From positions 186,001-250,000 of the forward strand of contig JASKOT010000001.1 of NCBI GenBank assembly GCA_032158125.1: a DNA stretch of 64,000 nucleotides, in the 5' to 3' direction. The number at the start of each line of letters is the position of its first letter. Position 1 is the first letter of the stretch. The notes under the pieces were generated by a model that was given only the letters and a program-made list of their open reading frames with translations, was not told the DNA's origin and made no database searches. Both the position numbers and the translations under genes were made by a program. The stretch is from Papiliotrema nemorosa. Taxonomy: Eukaryota > Basidiomycota > Tremellomycetes > Tremellales > Rhynchogastremaceae. Below are positions 35,348 to 48,038 of this stretch, piece after piece.

Positions 35348-35586
35348 AGCAGCACACTGGACTCGTCCTCTTCTGGCCGTGTGCCTGCCTCTTTCCCCTA
35401 AGCCAAGTTGCGAGCTGGTATCGCAGATCTGATGACCTTTTATGCAGCATTGACATTGCGCAACGAATCCTGTCCCAAAGAGCACTTTCCGTGAGATCGT
35501 ACATGCATACACGGACATAATAATCGCTCGTATCCAAAGTTCCTGCCCACTCTCTCACCTGTCCCTACTGGCCTATGATCCGACCC

Positions 35587-38500
35587 CTAGATCCACATTT
35601 GTAAATGATGTCGAGTATAGTCCTGACCCGTCTGCAGATCTGACTTTGATCCCAAATCAGGGAAGAAAGGGACCATGGCATCTGCCGAACCCAGTATCAG
35701 CGTATCTGATCATCAGCACCTGGCTATTCTCCGTCTCAGGCTCGACTCACTGTATATACGCCAATAAACCTCTCGAACCCTTCGAGCAGGATGGAACAGC
35801 CCTTGTAGGACATATGACAATACAGGACCTGAACCCAGACCCAACCTCATAGCTTCTATCGCGTCCATCATACCTCCAATAACGTGTGGACTCGTCTCGA
35901 AGATGTTTGGCCAGACCAGGTTCAACATGTGTGTCAAGGCATCTTCGTGTCCCAGACCCGCAACACCAATAGCCAAGTGTTTCACAATCGCCGCGGCAGT
36001 TTGTCGATGGACGTGATCTCGATCCGTCAAGGCGTCGTCGAGAATACCTATTGTCGAGTTGATGTAATCCTTTGACATCTCTCCGACATACTCAAACACC
36101 CAAGCCAAGGCTTTCAAACAACCGTTCCTGACGTTCAACTCGGGTGTTCGGTATTCGTTGAGAATGGCAGGTATGCAGGTGAAAGGACCACATGTCTCGG
36201 CCACGATAGCGATCGCGACTGTGGAGCAGACACGAGATTGTCGTTCTTGCACTTTCAGATTGGTGAGCAAGACCGAAAGGACATCTTGAGGACCGATAGC
36301 TTTGGCGATATAACCAAACGAGTTGACGGCGGCACGTCGAATGGCTTTCTTGTGTGCTTTGAGCAAATCGAGAAGCTCGAAACAGATTCGCATCCACTCT
36401 TTAGCGGGCACGAATTCAGCTCCTCGGTCGGCAATACGACCAATCAAGTTGATTGTTGCTTCTTGCACCTTTTCGTGTCTGTTTCGCAGAATGGGCGTCA
36501 TTCGAGGCACTATATGTCAGCGACTAGACTGTCTTCCGAAGGCTGTTGAACTGACGCAGATCTTTGACTGGGGGGTTCATCTGGGTCATACCGACAACGT
36601 TGGCGATAGCTCCCTCAGCCGCGATCAAACTATCATTAGCGTTCGATCCAGCTCGAAAAGCCTAACGACTCACCTTCCCAAGGCATCTGGGTACTCCTCA
36701 CCAAGTTGCTCGAAAATGACCACACCGAGCTTGTTCAACAACGCGTCCTCGTTGTTCGCCTTGATGATCGGCGCCAGCTTTGTCGTAAGATCCGCCGCGA
36801 GCATACGAACTTTGGCCGATTTATTCGTCAACCTCCACAAGATCATCGAGATGATTTGCGGTAAGTAGGGCTTGATCCTGCCTCCGAGGGCATTGACGAC
36901 GGTCGAGAATCCATCCAACATGACGTTGTCTTCTAGCTTTTGCTCCTGAAAGGCAAAGATGATACCGTCGATGAGCTGGACTTCCAATCTTTCATCGATA
37001 TCTGCTGCTCCAACTGCTGCCACAACTTTGTTGATCGTCTCCATGACCATTCGACGGAACTGCTCGCTCTCATCTTTCAAGTCGTTGCAAATTCGTCCAA
37101 TGATGACCGATACCCCGGCCTTTTGGGCAATCTCCACAGTCGTTTCGACCAGCTGTCGGTAGTTTCGCTTGTCCAGAGCCATTCGTCGGACCCAGAACGC
37201 CCTGAAGAACTCGGGCAAGATTTCCTCTTTGATATACGTTGGCGTAACACCTTCTGTGCTGGCACATTGCTTGATGACCTGCAAGACGATCCGTCGCATC
37301 TCCTCATCTGACGTTTGGAACTCTCGGATCAAGATCGGCATACACTCTCGCACGTAGTACCCGGCGTACTCTGGGTCCATAAGAGGAATGATGTATCCGA
37401 TAGCCTTGATGAACGCGGCCAGTGTTTTACCTCGGTGTTGTCGGATACCCAACCAGAGGGGTTTAAGTACGTTGTCGAAGGACTCGATACCGTATGGAGC
37501 GGCAGATTCGGCCAAAGCTGCCAAACTGAGTGCAGTCATGGTTCGAACTTTTTGTTGATCGTCCTGGAGACCGTCGGCGATGGCGTCAACCAGATTACGG
37601 AGATGAGGCAAGACAGCACAACCCATCATGATCGCAATCTGCTGAATGATTCGGATACCGGTATGCCTTGCTTGCCAGGACTTCTTTGATCGACAAACGG
37701 CTTTCAGGAAAGGGAGGAGGGCAGGAATACCGAGAGCAGATGCGACAACCGAGAATGCTCGAGCAGTCGTGTTTCGCACGTATTCATCGACGTGATCGAT
37801 ATCCGGTCGCATGGTTGAAATCATGTGGGCCAATCCGGCAGCTTTTGCCAAGTTACTGATGATCTCTCGACCCTCGACTCGAGCGTAATAGTCCTCATCG
37901 ATCAGGAGAGGCTCGATGACGACCAAGATCTTGTGAACATATGGCCGGACGAGATCGTCCAGCTTGTACAGCACTCGATCAATAACTTTGACGAGCAAAT
38001 GTCGTTCCTGGTCCTCCAGCGTCCTCTCCATGAGCAATGGCAGAATCTTGTCGAAGAGCGGTCCAGCACCGAATTCTCTGGCTCGATCGGTAATTTGTCG
38101 CAAGGCAGACTTTCGCACGGGCGGTGTACCGTTCTTGATCTTGAGCAATAGACGCATGATCTTCCTCTCCTTGAGCTCTTCTGTCGAGAACAAGACGTCA
38201 TTCTCCTCTCCACCTTCTTCTCCTAGAACCTTGGCAAAGTACTGCGTATCCTCCTTCTTCAAGAATTGGAGCGTTCCAATACCCTCAATCTCCGTTTGTT
38301 CCGTCGTAACACCCTGAAGACCACCCACAGAAGCTCGAGCTTTGGCCGCATCAGATTCATCTTGCATCATGAAACCATCGCTGGGTTGTGCGGCGACCAT
38401 CTTTCGGACAGAAGGAGCGGGTTGATAATCCTCTGGAACGGCGACAATCTGGTAACCATCCGCTTTGCCTGGAAGCAGATCGTTCAATTGATCATCGGTG

Positions 38501-39198
38501 ATAGGAGCATATCGCTTGTCTTCGACCATGACCACACTTGTCGCAGTTCCTTCCTGCGTCTCTCCGGTAACGAGCGTTCCATCCGATGCAGGCGTTTGAT
38601 CCCATCTCGATTTCTTCTTTGTGGCCCCATCCGGGACATCGTCCGGTGTCTGGTCCCACCTTGACCTTCTCTTCTTTGGTTCTTCACCTTCTTTCGGTGC
38701 TGGCTCCTCGACATCCCACCTCCTCTTCCTTGGCTTCTCATCCCCCTCGGTCTTTACCCTCGGCGGTGTATCTTCCCCCTTGATAGCTCGAGGAGGAGTA
38801 TCGTCTGCCTTGATACCCCTTGGCGGTGTCTCATCACCGGCCGTCAACGTCCTCGGCGGGGTCTTATCATCCATGTTGATATCCTGTCCCGCTTTTGCCT
38901 TGTCCTTCTCCAGTTGTTCCTTGTACCTCCTCAATTTCTCCTCTTCCTTTTCAAGGTTCACCAGTCGCATTCGTTCCGCATAACTGTCATCTTCTCCCTC
39001 TGCCATAGCCTCATTTCGCTTGAAACGCCGCAGCTGGTAGTCGGACTGTCGATTGGCGACTTGCTTGGCTTGAGCTCGGTCGACGGTCTCGTCCGGGATC
39101 GCCTCGTCTTCGACCATCGCGGCATGTTCGTCTAGCAGCTCCTGCGGAGCTGTGTAGCTCGTCCGTTGCCCGTAAGGTATCTCCTCATTGTCCGACAT
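35587..39198 (-). CDS. HSH155: U2 snRNP SF3b subunit 1 (Hsh155/SF3B1)
   Basis: HEAT-repeat scaffold of SF3b that holds the branch-point adenosine. Four exons (39198-36674, 36629-36556, 36509-35751, 35705-35587) give 1158 aa. The N-terminal arm has four TPPR motifs and three Arg-Trp U2AF-ligand-type motifs ([29 protein letters not shown]), known phosphorylation and partner-binding elements. HEAT repeats run from about residue 330 to the end, with highly conserved [40 protein letters not shown] and [17 protein letters not shown]. The lysine corresponding to human K700 is kept (QQKVRTM). The last intron is inferred because splicing replaces an early stop by [17 protein letters not shown], in line with the family's C-terminus. 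Divergent from NUP84 by 250 bp. Confidence 0.95.
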
Positions 39199-39448
39199 TT
39201 TGCAAGAGTGGGACAAGCGAGAGAGGAAGGGAATGGGAGGAGATTGTCTCTCGAATAAGGTATAGAGCACCAGAGAGCTCGAAGAGTAGCTGCTGAACAA
39301 TGGGTGAGTGGCGAAAATATAAATGTACCTCCCATGTAAGAGCGTGCCATTGTTGTCAAAAGTCAACGGGGGAGCATGGACGTTCATATCTTAGCACTAC
39401 ACCGACAGCATCCGAATAGGGCCTCCAGGTCCAGTGAGATCAGCACCG

Positions 39449-42284
39449 ATGAGTACAGTTGGAGCAACGCCGACACAGGCGTTTGCCAAGATTGTCTCGT
39501 CCTACCATGAGCAATATGGTGAAGCAGGACCATCCTCGATCCGGCTCGACACGCCCTTACGCGCCGATGTGATACTGGACGATGAAGGGGGTCTGATCAC
39601 ATCCCTCATGGGCTCTCTGGAGGAAACGTGAGCTAAGAACTTCAACGTCGAGTGTGAGTAGCTCACAGGCAGTATACGGTCTAGGCGAGCAACGGGCAAT
39701 TGGGAGAATGGGGACGATCAGATGACAGAAGAGGAACAAACTTGCTTCCTACAAGAACATAGGACATGGCAGCTCATAAGGACAGTGATGGAGTGAGCTA
39801 CAGAGACGTATCCTGTGGTTTGAGACGCTAACAGATAGAAATCGGATATCGAGAGAGGCGTATGACGCTCCAAGTGCCGAGGTCCAACTGGCCCAGAACC
39901 CATACATCTCGCCGGAGGATCTCGTGCAGACGATAGTCAACGAAGATCCAGAATTGAGCTTATATGCCGTGAGCAGATTGTCACATTGATGATCGTGTCG
40001 ACTGAATATCAGACACTGGTTGAACATCTTCAATCCCGACCGTTACTCAACTCCCCTCCTCCTCTTGAAGCCCGACATGGGTATATCCCATCTACAATTC
40101 GACGAGCAAAAGCTGTCCAACTGCAGAATGGGAATCTTACACCTCCATCGCTTGATCCGGACTTTACGCTCAGAGATCCCCACGGTCAAGGATTCGCAGG
40201 CGAGGATTCGACGTATCAGGGACCGTTACTGGAGACGCTCTGGGATTTGATCCGACACGGAGAGCTGGATCAAGCTGTGAAAGTCTGCGAGGAAGGCGGA
40301 GAGCCATGGAGAGCTGCGACTTTGATGGGTGGCAGGAGGTGGACCATGGGAGGAATGAGTCAGTCGATTCCCTCAGCGATGATTCCAGCTCACAAATAGG
40401 CTTAGAGAGCCCGCTCGGACCCCTTGAGGGAAATAGGACTAGGGCGCTATGGAAAAAGGCATGTCGAGCCATCGCCAAGAATGTGAGCCACGAAGGAAAC
40501 CGCTTGAGCATCGCTGATGAACAGCCTACCCTAAGCCCGAACGAGAGGTATCTCTACGCTGCACTGATATCCGATCTCCCGACGCTGCTACCGGCTTGTA
40601 CAAGCTGGGAAGACCATCTCTGGGCTCATATCCAGTCCAGAATGGAGTCTCGCATAGAACAGAGGTTCAATGAACTTGGCGGGTTCTGGCAGAATGAAGA
40701 GGTCTTACTAGGCAAAGACGACGGGGAGGAAGTTCCTGGTGGTTTGGACGAGATATTCACGAGCATCAGTCAGAATGGTGCGACCGAGGCTAGGTGAGTC
40801 ATTTGCACTCAATATTCACAACAATGCTGATCAGAAGGATCGCTGCGAATGACGCCTATTGCGTAGCCCAACAAATGGTCATTCTCGGACGGACAGATGC
40901 GTTGCTAAATCAATTTGTCAGGCTCATACCGACGCTATACGACAATGTCTCTCCAGAGTCAGTGCAGAAGCATCACACTGACGTTTGCTTATACTCCAGG
41001 TTAATAGGTCCATTGCTGCGATTCTATACGCATCTTGTGTTGGTCCTGCGCTCACTTGGCCGACCAGTGCCGGACGGTGCAGCAAATATCATTCTACAGG
41101 CGTATCTGTCGATACTTGAGCAAGGAGGAGACCACAATCTCGTGGCCATGTACGCCGCTTGTCTCAGGGAAGGCAGTGGGGAAGAGAGCTATGCCAGATT
41201 CCTGCGAGGTGAGTCAGCACCGCCATGAATACGATTAAGGTCTGTCGCTTACTAGACAGCAATGGACACGAGTGCCACCAAAGAGGCCAGATACGAAGCG
41301 CTGCAGCGAGCGAGACAACACAACCTCGATGTGGCAGTCATTGCGAGGGAAACAGTCAGAATGATCCTGGAGGATGCCTTCTCAGTGAGTTTTCGAAACA
41401 CTCTGAAGGAAAAACAATGCTGACAAATAGACCATTCCAGCTTTGTCAACTGAGCAACCGGATATCGCAAACCTTGCGACAGGACTGAATGAGCAGGACG
41501 TGAACCTCATCCGGTCTATCGAATGGCTAGTCATGCTTCCCGAGACCGCCAGTGACGCTTTGATCCAATCCAATGCAGTTGCACGGTACTTCCTGGGTGA
41601 GTCGGAACTCTGTTCGCCGCTGGTTCAATTGATTGATGGGCAGCTCTGGGTCAAGCTGGCGCAGCGCAGGCTCTTCTCAAGACTCTGCCGCCAGCTATCG
41701 CTAGCCAAGAAGACGACGAAACTCTACAAGTCACTGAGCACGAAGACTATAGAGCTCTCTTTGCAGTCTTTGCATGTCACGACCACATCGAGGACGTCTT
41801 AGCGAGGACTCCGAAATCTACGTATGTCCCTCTTTACTAGATCCTGGCATCTGCTTATGTCAGTGCATCGAAAGTTGAGCAACACACTTGGCGGAAGAAC
41901 CTCTTATCCGCGATTGAAAGGACAGAACGAGCGACCAAATCCATCCTCACCGGCGACTGGCTCATCATTGACTCATCCACCTCCTCCCTACCTACCGAAA
42001 CGTCCCGGCATGCCGAATTATCTCGTATACGCCAAATCTTTATCCCTGATCTTGTCTTACGTCTCCATGCGGTACTTACGACACATCATACCCATTTCCC
42101 AGATCTTCTTCAACGCGCTTTGGATCTCACCAAGATCGTAGCGGATGAAGAGAATCGAGTCTACGCCGAATTCTTCGAAAGAGGATCTCATCCCTATCGA
42201 TTGGTCGCATATCTCGATAAAGTGCGAGAAGCATCTTTGCTCTCTCTGAAACTAGGAGGGACGCCGTTTCACGTATCGCAATAG
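39449..42284 (+). CDS. NUP84: Nuclear pore Y-complex protein Nup84/Nup107
   Basis: Alpha-helical scaffold nucleoporin of the Y-complex. Twelve exons from 39449 to 42284 (39449-39627, 39685-39792, 39839-39968, 40013-40358, 40400-40482, 40525-40793, 40835-40957, 41000-41208, 41260-41384, 41431-41596, 41644-41821, 41864-42284) give 778 aa. Evidence is the helix pattern and motifs typical of the family: SLDPDFTLRDPHG, TLWDLIRHGELDQAVKVCEE, GEPWRAATLMGG, ALWKKACRAIAKN, and the C-terminus IRQIFIPDLVLRLHAVL with YAEFFERGSHPYRLVAYLDKV. The intron 40958-40999 is 42 nt and in frame, so a form with 14 extra residues is possible. Exact length beyond this is well constrained by frame. Confidence 0.88.
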
Positions 42285-42494
42285 TCACAGCGGAGAAGAC
42301 CACTTAGTCAGTGCATGTGTACATAGATGTGCCAACATGCATATATACGACCATCTTTTTATGGAAAGAGTCGTGTCGTGAAAACGTCAACATGATATAC
42401 CTAACGTAAGGAGGTTCCGCTACATAACGCGGCATACCGCCCAGCTCGTCGTCCGCACTGCCAAAACTCTATACCATTCGCATCTCGCATCTTC

Positions 42495-45075
42495 TTATGC
42501 CGCCATTCTCGCCTGAGCAGCCGATCCGGGAGCGGCGGGCCTTGCTCGAACACCTTCTCCACTTGTTCTGGCGTGGGCATTGGCACGTAACACATGCTGA
42601 TGCAGATTCAGATTTCCGGATCGACTTCTTGGAATGAGCGGTTTCGACTTGATGCCCTGTCCCGCAGAGGCGAAAGTGGAAGTGGGGGCGCCTGCAGTCG
42701 CTTGTTGCAAGCTCAAACTGCCCAAGGGCTGCCTTTCGGGTATGATCGCAGCTACGGTGGCCGGAGCGGTCGAAGCACGTCGAATGAAAGGAGAAGGCAG
42801 ATCTGGATCATCTTGTGTCCACTTGGCAGGGGTAGCCGCCTCGCGATACACGTATGTTGTGGGTGCTGGAATCATTGTGGGCGGTAGGATGAATGGTGCG
42901 ATATTCTCCTGCTGATCAGGCGATGAGGTGAGGTCAGCCGAGGTTGCCGACTTGGGGATGAGCCCTTGATGCGCGAGCATGATTGCAGGAGCGATGGATG
43001 ATCGGCGAGGACGAGGGACGAACGGAGCAGGACTAGCAATGGATGAAGGAGCTGGACTGGCCATGCTGATATCTTCGCAAAAATTGTATTGTAGCTCGGA
43101 GGGACTGCCAATGCTCGTACGCTGTTTGCCTTGAGGTATCGTTTGCTTTGCTGGGGTCGCATCGGCGAGGTATGCTGCCTGAAGGTTGCCGAGTGACTTC
43201 GTGGCAGCGCGACGTAGCGGTGTAGCTTGCGCCGCTGTCGGCAATCGGTCAATGGGAGCAGGAGATGCTGGACGCGTTGCCATTGGAATCTTCGACGGAG
43301 TCTCGTCGTAAGTGGGATACCGTACGAATCGTGACGTAGTTGCAATCGGCAAGGTAGCTCGTTCTTCGAGAGGTGGACGAGTCGGTACGGCGGATGAACG
43401 ACGGAGAGGTCTCTCATCTGCCTGAGCTGGGAGGCCGGGCGCCGCACTCTCGCGATCTTTCGCCCGATCCTCTCGAACTCTCTCCCATTGTAGACGCAGC
43501 TGCTCCGCCGCGGTGTTCATCCTTCGGCTCGTCTCTCTGTTTTCCTCTTCCTTCGCCTCGCAAGCTGCCTCGCGTGTTTCGAGGTTGGCTTCTCGGACCA
43601 ACAGAGCCTTTTCTCGTTCTTCAATCGCGGCAAGACGACTCGTGATCTTGGATTCGAGCTGAAGCAATTCCTGCTTTCGCGTCAATAAGAGTGATGTCCT
43701 ATTCGTCAGCTTGTGACATAAGGCCGGTCTCACTGATTCTGAACGGTGAAAAGTTTCCTGTGCAGGATCATTTCGTCCATGCTGAGCAGATCCTTGGTTG
43801 TCGGTCTATGTTGTGGCTAGTTGTTAGCTGTTCACACTCATGCCTTTCACAGTCTCACATTTAGATTGAGCATTGCTCGGATGACATTTTTCAATGCCGG
43901 TGAGATATGCGACGGAAGAGGTGGTAGCTTCCCAGACTTGACCATGGTAATGAGCTCTGTCTGGGTCTTCGCTGTAGAGAACGGGGATCTGAGCTGTCAG
44001 TGACAGGTCTGCAGTCATTGTCCACGGGAACTTACACCAATGCACACATCTCAAACACCAAACATCCCAGACTCCAGATATCCGACTTAGTATCGTACTT
44101 GTTTTCCGCTAAGATTTCAGGAGGCATATAAAGGGGTGTCTGTCCTTTCAGTGCCGTCCGAATGGAGTCGGAAGACTCACTCCGACGTATGTGCTCGTGA
44201 AGGCCGAGTTACCCATATCTTTGCTTAATCCGAAGTCCCCAAGTTTTACGAATTCGCCCGACAAGAATACTACACATAAGCTTGTGAGCGCGAAGGACGA
44301 ATTAGCCAACCATTCTCTGGTTTCAGGTCTCTATGCAGCACCTGACACCTCTGCTGCTCGGATTGCGGCAACATGGAGCTTAATCTTGCCTTCCCAGCCG
44401 TCTTCTCCCTATCATTCGGCCAGTGACAATGGTGCAACGCCAAGGTGACTTGGAGGAAGATGTTCCAAATCTTGTCCTCGTGTAAGGGCTGATGACTCCG
44501 TTGAGCGTTTCGGATGAGTGTGCCAAGGTCCCCTGAAGTGCAATACTAAGGCATGAGTCAGACAAGCTCTATGGGGGGATGTGAGTAGTCTCACCTCCAT
44601 CAGGATATATATCTTCTCGTTCTTGGGGTCTTTGATCTTTTGGAAAAGCTGCACAATGTTTCGGTGCTTGAGCGATTCCAATATAGCGCTACGAGTCAAT
44701 CCTGAGCAAGAGCGAGCTCCAGACAGGACTCACACTTCGGCCAGTATCTGCCTCCTATCCTTGTCGGTCATTTTCGAGTAGTCGAGCTGTTTCAACGCGA
44801 ATTCCTTTCAGTCAGCATCTGCTCTGCTGGAACAAGTGGTTGGTAAGGATAGGAAGAGGTTGCGTCTCTAGGTTTCCACACTGGGAGAGTAACCTGAGCG
44901 TTCGACTTACTCTTCCATCTTCCACCCTCTTCACCTTGCTAATCACCCCAAAGCTACCTTGACCGATATTCGAGATGAGCTGATACTTGCTCAACTCGGA
45001 TGCATCTGCATATCCTGTCCCCATAGGCGAAGATGAAGAGGGAGGCGGTGGAGCCGACCGGCGGGGGAGTGCCAT
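42495..45075 (-). CDS. NIMA-related protein kinase
   Basis: NIMA/Kin3-type Ser/Thr kinases act in mitotic entry and spindle function. Several short introns; start ATG 45075, stop 42497-42495. The kinase domain follows a short Pro/Ser-rich arm: [15 protein letters not shown] (Gly loop), [11 protein letters not shown] (Lys of VAIK), LHRDLKPEN (catalytic loop), [12 protein letters not shown] (DFG) and [19 protein letters not shown] (activation segment). Then a C-terminal tail of about 400 residues beginning with a coiled coil ([35 protein letters not shown]), typical of this family, and a long Pro/Ser/Ala-rich basic region. The short form of the gene symbol (KIN3/nimA) is not assigned because paralogs were not compared. 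Divergent from RRP3 (444 bp). Confidence 0.9.
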
Positions 45076-45519
45076 CCTGGGGATGTCGGTGAGGTGGTCT
45101 AGGTGAGGAGTGACGTAGAGATGGCTTGTTTGTCGAGGTCGAAAGGGTGGACGGACACCGTGCTATTGTCGCATCGGATCGATGGAGTGGTCGGTATGCC
45201 TGTGGTAGGACCCAGAATGTGGTACGACGGTCGACTGTATATCCGATGAGGTGAGTCGAGGATGTATTGTCTGGGTTGAGTGAGAACAGTCGGAAGGCGA
45301 TAATAATGGCACTCTCAAAGGTGTTTTGGCAAAGTCAGTCGCGGTATACCATTGGGAGACTGGGATTAAATGGGGTATCAAAATAATCAGCACCCAAAAT
45401 AATGCCACGTGGGTGTATCTTCTGGCCATCTTTTCCGGTTAAAACCCCAATGTTGATTTTGCCACCCAGTGCAGAGATTTTGGACAAGCTGCTTCACTTG
45501 TATACAACCTCTGCAAACC
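45076..45519. promoter_or_regulatory. Divergent intergenic region NIMA kinase/RRP3
   Basis: 444 bp between outward-facing start codons. No repeat or conserved motif identified by eye. Confidence 0.4.
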
Positions 45520-47178
45520 ATGTCGTCCGAGGCCTCTTCATCGGCAGGTCCATCGCGATCACCATCTCCAGCAGCTGAAGCGTCCTCGTCTTCTTCTCGA
45601 TCAGCTTCACCTGCCCCAGAAAATGGTGTCGAAGTCTCCGACCGGACTTTTGCTTCACTCGGGATCATACCCGAACTGTGCAAATCTTGCGCTGCGTTGG
45701 GCTACAAGAACCCGTCGAATATCCAGGTCGAGTCGATACCTGCAGCTCTGGAAGGAAGAGATATCATTGGGCTGGCGCAAACGGGTAGTGGTAAAACTGC
45801 TGCGTTCACGCTACCCATTCTGCAAACATTATGGGAGAACCCTCAGCCGTTCTATGCTTTGATCATGGCGCCGACTCGGTAAGCTGGCCTGTACAATGCG
45901 TATGCACGCCACTGACAGGCAGGGAACTGGCGTATCAGATCTCCCAAACCGTGACGAGTCTCGGCTCGGCCATCGGTGTGCGATGTGCAACCTTGGTCGG
46001 AGGGTTGGATATGATGTCCCAATCGATCGCGCTCTCCAAGCGCCCTCATGTGATTGTGGCGACACCCGGTCGATTGATGGATCATTTGGAGAACACCAAG
46101 GGATTCTCATTGAAGTCGCTGAAATATCTGGTGAGTCGACCTCGGCCATGTTCTATTGCAGCAGTACCAACTCATGCCAGGTATTGGATGAGGCAGATAG
46201 ATTATTGGATATGGACTTTGGCCCGATCATCGATAAAATCCTGAAAGTCATCCCAAAGGAGAGGAATACATATCTCTTTTCGGCGACAATGACGACAAAG
46301 GTCGCCAAACTGCAGCGAGCAAGTTTGAACAAGCCAGTTCGAGTAGAGGTCTCCTCAAAGTGAGTTGATTTTCAAACCTGGTCCTGGACCTCAGCTGATT
46401 TCATAGATACTCGACAGTCTCTACACTGCTGCAACACTACCTCCTTCTCCCTCTGAAACACAAAGACGCGCATCTTCTCTACCTCGCGAATGAGCTCTCC
46501 TCTTCCTCGATGATCATCTTCACCCGGACCGTCAACGACGCCCAACGTATATCCCTTGTTCTGCGTCGTCTGGGCTTCCCTGCCATTCCCCTTCATGGTC
46601 AAATGTCTCAATCAATGCGTCTGGCGAGTCTGAACAAGTTCAAAAGTGGAGGAAGGAGCATCCTGGTGGCCACCGATGTTGCCAGTCGTGGTCTGGATAT
46701 TCCTCTTGTCGACTTGGTCATCGTGAGCACCCAGCTCATACCTTCTCCCTCCTTACTGACGGTGCAGAACTACGATATGCCCACCAACTCGAAAGATTAC
46801 GTTCATCGAGTCGGTCGAACTGCCCGAGCGGGACGATCCGGTAAATCCATCACCCTAGTGACGCAATACGACGTGGAGATCCTGCAAAGGATAGAGGCAG
46901 CCATAGGGAAGAAGATGGTGTCCTTTGATGTGGACAAGGAGGCCGTGGCGGTGTTGTCTGATACTGTCGCGAAGGCAAATCGAGAAGCGGCTTTGGAGAT
47001 GCGAGAGCAAGGAACAGGAGGTGGAGGGGGAAAGAGGGGAAGAGATAAGGGGAAGAAGAGAGGATGGGAAGGTGATGATCAAGATAGGGATGACGATGTG
47101 GTGGAGGCTGGAGTACCAAGGAAGAAGAACAAGTTCAAGCCCAATGGCGGAGGCAAGCCAAAGAGTGGAAAACGATGA
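45520..47178 (+). CDS. RRP3: DEAD-box RNA helicase Rrp3 (DDX47)
   Basis: Nucleolar helicase needed for early 18S rRNA processing. Five exons (45520-45878, 45923-46130, 46181-46359, 46407-46722, 46768-47178) give 490 aa. Ser/Ala-rich arm, then the Q motif ([20 protein letters not shown]), motif [12 protein letters not shown], Ia PTRELAYQ, GG, Ib [15 protein letters not shown] (DEAD), [45 protein letters not shown]. The tail is Gly/Lys/Arg-rich with GKKRG and KKNKFKPNG, a nucleolar-type basic end. All motifs intact; RRP3 rather than another DEAD protein is judged from the [16 protein letters not shown] and [14 protein letters not shown] segments. Confidence 0.94.
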
Positions 47179-48038
47179 TGAGACCTGTATATGCATAGCA
47201 GCTTGGTTCTTCAGAGATAAAGCTGTTGGCACGAGACATGCCTTGGTCCCGCAGGTCACATAGTGTCACCCATCAATACTGCATTTTGCGGATGCGGTCT
47301 TTTTTCGTTGCAACCTCAAAGCGCTTCTAAGTCGGGACGGAAAACAAGATTTCACTCGTCTACGACTCTTACCTTGACATCAGCAGGCTCAACCTATCCA
47401 AGAGACTGCTTGGGTATCAATCGCGTTGCCTCAGTGACCCTTGCCCTGACGAACCACGCGGAAGCGTTTCATCTCATCTCTTCACCATCAAACAACACGC
47501 ATCTCGGGCATGGGTCAATCTGAGTCGGGGCGCACATGATTCTCAATGGGCTTTCCACCATTTGACGTTCTTCTCACTCCAATCACATCCTCTTACACTG
47601 AGATACTTCCTGAATTCGCAAGAGCGGTGCGGGAAGACGTCGCGACATCTTCAAACACCTAACGTCGATCATCAAAGCCAGGGTCCTTTGGAAAGTCCAC
47701 CAAAAGTTTTGTGGAGAAGCTCCTCGGCCTGCGAGCAGTGCAAACATCCAAGTCTCATTCGCTCCGGCAGTAGAGTTCATCGTTTAATACGCCTGGATCA
47801 ATCTCCCGTCCCATCATCAGTCCGTTAGAGAGCGGGATTTGCGCGGACGTCGTTACCGCTACACAACTCGGATACAGCTCCTAAGCAACGGTGAGACAAT
47901 TGCGTATCGACTTATAGCGAAGGTCACGACTTCGTATAGGTGAACCTCAGACATCCGTCCTCTCATGACATGCGCTGGCGCTAACGACCAGGCGGAACAG
48001 ATCATTCAGCCCGATTGAACGACTGAACGTTGCCCGAA
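47179..48038. other. Intergenic region RRP3-membrane protein 1
   Basis: About 860 bp. No conserved frame, RNA gene or repeat identified. It contains the 3' end of RRP3 and the promoter of the next gene. Confidence 0.45.
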
